Assembly: GCA_043793345.1 (NCBI GenBank)
Contig: JAYVXF010000041.1
Coordinates: 1-8,282, forward strand
Reading direction: 5' to 3'
DNA: 8,282 nucleotides
Source of the DNA: UKL13-2 sp043793345
Lineage (GTDB): Bacteria; Pseudomonadota; Gammaproteobacteria; Burkholderiales; Usitatibacteraceae
Shown: in pieces, positions 5,913-8,282 of the stretch
Position numbering within the stretch: the stretch's first letter is position 1
Layout of the letters: every line of letters starts with the position of its first letter
Translations under genes and position numbers: made by a program
Notes under the pieces: model-generated
What the model was told of the DNA's origin: nothing
Database searches by the model: none
The model's input: the letters and a program-made list of their open reading frames with translations, nothing else

Positions 5913-6560
5913 ATGAAAAAATCAATAGGTATCGTTGCGGCTGTTCTGGCTGTTTCTGCCGCAGGCGCTTCTCACGCGCAATCCGCAACACCATGGTACG
6001 GCGGCGTTTCGATCGGCAGCGCCAAATCCAACGTAAGCTCAGGCGAGGTCAACGACTTTTTGCGCTCGCTAGGCTACGGCTCGCCGTCGACCTCGGCCGA
6101 CAATAAGGACGCCGCGTACAAGTTTTTGATGGGTTACCGGTTTTCACCGGTCATTGCGGTGGAAGGTTTTTACGCCGACCTGGGGAAGTACAACACCCGC
6201 ACCAGCGTCGCGACACCATTCATCGGCAACGTCAACGCCGACTACAAATCCAAGGGCTTTGGTGTTGACGTGGTGCTGTCGGCACCGATCACGCCGGAAT
6301 TTTCGGTGTACGGTCGGCTTGGCGTTATTCAGGCGAAGACCGAAGGCAGCTTTAGCTCTAATGGCAGCATCGGCTTGCTCGCTGACCGCGGCAGCAAAAA
6401 CAAAACCGGCCAGCATTTCGGCGTCGGCCTGCAATATGATCTCAACCCTGCGCTGGCCTTGCGCGGCGAGGTCGAAACTTATCGCAAACTCGGTGACGGC
6501 TCCACCGGTGGCGAATTAAAAGTTGATGTGTTGTCGTTGGGCGCGCTCTTTCGTTTCTGA
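5913..6560 (+). CDS. Outer-membrane beta-barrel protein (OmpA-like barrel fold)
   Basis: The 215-residue product starts with a clear signal peptide (MKKS, hydrophobic core, cleavage after ASHA22), leaving about 193 residues. That is right for an eight-stranded barrel. The mature protein opens with PWYGGVSIGSAKS, then has alternating amphipathic strands such as YKFLMGYRFSPVIAVEGFYADLG (69-91), FGVDVVLSAPI (116-126) and FSVYGRLGVIQAK (130-142). It ends in Phe (ALFRF), the usual terminal residue for outer-membrane insertion. No peptidoglycan-binding OmpA C-terminal domain is present. The ATG follows AAAGGA with 6-base spacing. It is a single-gene unit: divergent from the cytochrome operon and closed by an intrinsic terminator 26 bases after the stop. 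A porin-like, adhesive or structural role is possible; sequence alone does not decide. Confidence 0.85.
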   Translation: MKKSIGIVAAVLAVSAAGASHAQSATPWYGGVSIGSAKSNVSSGEVNDFLRSLGYGSPSTSADNKDAAYKFLMGYRFSPVIAVEGFYADLGKYNTRTSVATPFIGNVNADYKSKGFGVDVVLSAPITPEFSVYGRLGVIQAKTEGSFSSNGSIGLLADRGSKNKTGQHFGVGLQYDLNPALALRGEVETYRKLGDGSTGGELKVDVLSLGALFRF

Positions 6561-6585
6561 TTTGACGTAAACTTTTTTTCACCTG

Positions 6586-6619
6586 AAAGCCGCATGCATT
6601 TTTTGCATGCGGCTTTTTT
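6586..6619 (+). terminator. Intrinsic terminator of the barrel gene
   Basis: A perfect 13-bp stem, AAAGCCGCATGCA (6586-6598) paired with 6604-6616, closes a TTTTT loop and runs into T residues up to 6619. It lies 26 bases after the barrel stop codon. The minus strand lacks a comparable T-run, so it works mainly for plus-strand transcription. Confidence 0.92.
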
Positions 6620-6648
6620 ATTGGTGCGATCAGCGCCGTGAACATTGC

Positions 6649-6676
6649 AGGTTCAAGGCAACGATCGTTCGAACCT
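6649..6676. repeat. Dyad AGGTTC-N16-GAACCT upstream of the methyltransferase -10 box
   Basis: An exact 6-bp inverted repeat (6649-6654 and 6671-6676) brackets two smaller palindromes, ACGATCGT (6661-6668) and GTTCGAAC (6667-6674). It ends one base before the TATAAT and covers the -35 position, so it could be an operator. Confidence 0.35.
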
Positions 6677-6682
6677 TATAAT
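6652..6682 (+). promoter_or_regulatory. Predicted promoter of the methyltransferase gene
   Basis: A perfect TATAAT lies at 6677-6682. The best -35 is a poor TTCAAG (6652-6657) with a 19-base spacer. Start-site spacing from the -10 predicts +1 at 6689, the A of the ATG, so the mRNA could be leaderless. The terminator just upstream supports a new transcription unit starting here. Confidence 0.45.
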
Positions 6683-6688
6683 GGCGGC

Positions 6689-7615
6689 ATGGCAACCGCA
6701 CTTTCATTCACGGGCGAACGATTTCTCCCCAACCTGCCGGGCGAAATGTGGGCCGAGCATTGGCATCGCTACCACTTTGTGTTGCCGTTGATCGTCGGTA
6801 AAAAAGTGCTCGACGTCGCCTCTGGCGAAGGCTACGGCAGTGCGCTGATGGCCAACGCCGCCTCGTCGGTGACCGGCGTCGATGTGTCCACCGACGCGGT
6901 GGCGCATGCGGGCGCAGCCTATGCCGAACGGGGCAACTTACGTTTCATTGAAGGTAGCTGCGCCAAGCTGCCATTCGACGACGCCACGTTCGACACCGTG
7001 GTCTCGTTTGAAACCATCGAGCACATTCTTGCGCAGAACGAATTTCTCGATGAAATCAAGCGCGTATTAAAACCATCAGGCGTACTCATCATGTCGTCGC
7101 CGAACCGCGCGGAGTATTCCGATGCGCGCGGCTACGCCAACGAATTTCATGTGAAGGAGCTCTACCGCGCTGAATTCGCCGCGCTGCTGGGCGCGCGCTT
7201 TCGGCAGCTGCGCTGGTTTTCACAACGCAATGCTTTTGTGTCGATGATTGCCCCTGAAACAATAGCCGCCGGCGGCGAAACGCTGACCCTTTCCAAGGCC
7301 GATCCCGAATCCCTGTTGCCTGCGTTGCCCGCATTGTATTTTCTCGTGCTCGCCACCAACGACAGTGCTTACTTTGAAGCCCTGACGCCGCGCCTTTCGG
7401 TGTTCAGCGACAGCGAAGAATGGGCTTACAACGATTACCGCAAAATTTATCAGGCGTCGCAAACGAGCTGGAAACGTGAGGCCGCGCTCGAAGCGCGCTG
7501 TGCGGAGCTGGAGAAACAGATTGCGAGCCTGCGCGCGCAAGCCGGTGCGACGCCTGCGCAAGGCTTGAATGAACAATCCTGGTTCGCCAAGTTGCTCAGG
7601 CGGCTTTCAGGTTAG
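6689..7615 (+). CDS. Class I SAM-dependent methyltransferase with C-terminal coiled coil
   Basis: From the ATG at 6689 the protein has 308 residues. It opens with FTGERFLP, a motif common in methyltransferases of glycan and O-antigen clusters. The SAM-binding glycine loop VLDVASGEGYGS (40-51) follows, with the acidic ribose-binding D65 in GVDVS. Further blocks are LPFDDATFDTVVSFETIEHI (94-113), VLKPSGVLIMSSPN (126-139) and NEFHVKEL (151-158). Residues about 259-285 are charged and heptad-like, predicting a coiled coil, and a short WFAKLLRRLSG tail ends the protein. The domain fits a Methyltransf_11-type fold; the acceptor is unknown, with a sugar or polysaccharide my first guess. A GTG at 6638 is in frame but lies upstream of the TATAAT box and lacks a ribosome binding site, so I chose the ATG. 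That ATG also has no Shine-Dalgarno. It ends 50 bases before dapD, on the same strand. Confidence 0.85.
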   Translation: MATALSFTGERFLPNLPGEMWAEHWHRYHFVLPLIVGKKVLDVASGEGYGSALMANAASSVTGVDVSTDAVAHAGAAYAERGNLRFIEGSCAKLPFDDATFDTVVSFETIEHILAQNEFLDEIKRVLKPSGVLIMSSPNRAEYSDARGYANEFHVKELYRAEFAALLGARFRQLRWFSQRNAFVSMIAPETIAAGGETLTLSKADPESLLPALPALYFLVLATNDSAYFEALTPRLSVFSDSEEWAYNDYRKIYQASQTSWKREAALEARCAELEKQIASLRAQAGATPAQGLNEQSWFAKLLRRLSG

Positions 7616-7665
7616 CGCCGTTTTAACCGTCCTAAACTTTTATCAATCGTTGAGTCCGCAAACCT

Positions 7666-8282
7666 ATGAACCCCGAACAAAGCACCATCGAACAAGCGTG
7701 GGAAAACCGCGCCAATCTCAATCCGCAATCGGCCGATGCCGGAATCAAAACGGCGGTCGACGCCATTATTGGCAAGCTTGATCGCGGCGCACTGCGCGTT
7801 GCCGAAAAAATCAACGGCGAGTGGATCACGCATCAATGGCTGAAAAAAGCGGTACTGCTTTCGTTTCGATTGACCGACAATGCGGTGATGAATGACACCA
7901 GCAACGCCGCACGCTATTTCGATAAAGTCCCGACCAAATTCGCCGATTATTCCGATGCGGATTTCCGCGCCGGCGGCTTTCGCGTGGTACCGCCTGCCGT
8001 CGCGCGGCGTGGTGCCTTCATCGCCAAAAATGTGGTGCTGATGCCTTCCTACGTGAACATCGGCGCCTACGTTGACGAAGGTGCGATGGTCGATACCTGG
8101 GCGACCGTCGGCTCATGCGCGCAGATCGGCAAAAACGTCCATCTCTCCGGCGGCGTCGGCATCGGTGGCGTGCTGGAGCCGTTGCAGGCCAACCCGACGA
8201 TCATCGAAGACAACTGCTTCATCGGCGCGCGCAGCGAGATCGTCGAAGGCGTGATCGTCGAGGAAAACTCGGTCATCTCGAT
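7666..8282 (+). CDS. dapD: 2,3,4,5-tetrahydropyridine-2,6-dicarboxylate N-succinyltransferase (3' end beyond window)
   Basis: The product succinylates tetrahydrodipicolinate using succinyl-CoA, in the succinylase branch of diaminopimelate/lysine synthesis in the cytoplasm. The first 205 codons are visible of a family length near 274. The N-terminal helical domain includes ALRVAEKINGEW (42-53) and HQWLKKAVLLSFRL (56-69), then YFDKVP (84-89). The left-handed beta-helix of hexapeptide repeats starts near residue 117 and contains NIGAYVDEGAMVDTWATVGS (131-150) and SGGVGIGGVLEPLQANPTII (161-180), which are nearly invariant in DapD. D143 and E191 match the acidic pair reported as catalytic in mycobacterial DapD, by my recall. 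The ATG at 7666 gives an N-terminus that lines up with E. coli DapD; only a weak TGAG lies upstream, 11 bases away. It may be co-transcribed with the methyltransferase gene 50 bases upstream. Reading is open to the window edge. Confidence 0.97.
   Translation, partial: MNPEQSTIEQAWENRANLNPQSADAGIKTAVDAIIGKLDRGALRVAEKINGEWITHQWLKKAVLLSFRLTDNAVMNDTSNAARYFDKVPTKFADYSDADFRAGGFRVVPPAVARRGAFIAKNVVLMPSYVNIGAYVDEGAMVDTWATVGSCAQIGKNVHLSGGVGIGGVLEPLQANPTIIEDNCFIGARSEIVEGVIVEENSVIS

Noticed and set aside
5803..5994. Minus-strand 63-codon frame with a hydrophobic segment, antisense to the barrel gene start
   Set aside because: The hydrophobic stretch is the antisense reading of AT-rich leader and signal-peptide codons; no ribosome binding site, and it conflicts with a well-supported gene.
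6638..6688. GTG at 6638 as start of the methyltransferase
   Set aside because: The extra 17 residues do not look like the family N-terminus, no ribosome binding site precedes the GTG, and a perfect -10 box lies inside this stretch.

Overview
The window looks like a mid-GC proteobacterial chromosome, most likely a betaproteobacterium. The dapD at the right edge is close to my recall of the E. coli protein. The genes have Gram-negative secretion signals, a lipobox, AAAGGAG-type ribosome binding sites and an outer-membrane beta-barrel protein. This placement is an inference; no rRNA or other phylogenetic marker is present.

Left two thirds (1-5469, all minus strand): a run of four genes, read right to left. 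First comes a 599-aa periplasmic di-haem c-type cytochrome of the RoxA-like / large di-haem peroxidase-like group. Next is a 336-aa catalase-related haem protein without a signal peptide. Then comes a second di-haem RoxA-like protein (738 aa, lipoprotein), and finally a small PEGA-like protein cut by the window edge. The two cytochromes are clearly paralogous: same N-terminal motif, two CxxCH sites and a C-terminal LHNG block. They differ in anchoring, and the lipoprotein carries about 115 extra residues and six extra cysteines. In characterised relatives, enzymes of this fold are oxygenases (RoxA/RoxB on polyisoprene; the Pseudomonas aeruginosa PA2077/PA2078 pair on oleic acid). Catalase-related proteins include hydroperoxide-converting enzymes such as allene oxide synthase. 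The cluster may therefore oxygenate an unsaturated lipid or isoprenoid and process the hydroperoxide. That is the most interesting hypothesis here, and it is an inference.

Middle (5470-5912): a 443-bp divergent intergenic region. It has a TATAAT box for the cytochrome operon overlapped by 11-bp-spaced direct repeats, a leader with a dyad and a tandem 8-bp repeat, and the upstream region of an outer-membrane beta-barrel gene (5913-6560, plus strand). That gene ends in a strong intrinsic terminator.

Right part (6586-8282, plus strand): after the terminator comes a class I SAM-dependent methyltransferase with a C-terminal coiled coil. Its ATG lies exactly where transcription from a perfect TATAAT box would begin, so it may be leaderless. 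Fifty bases later dapD begins (lysine/diaminopimelate biosynthesis) and runs off the window. No RNA genes, insertion sequences, CRISPR arrays or attachment sites were seen.
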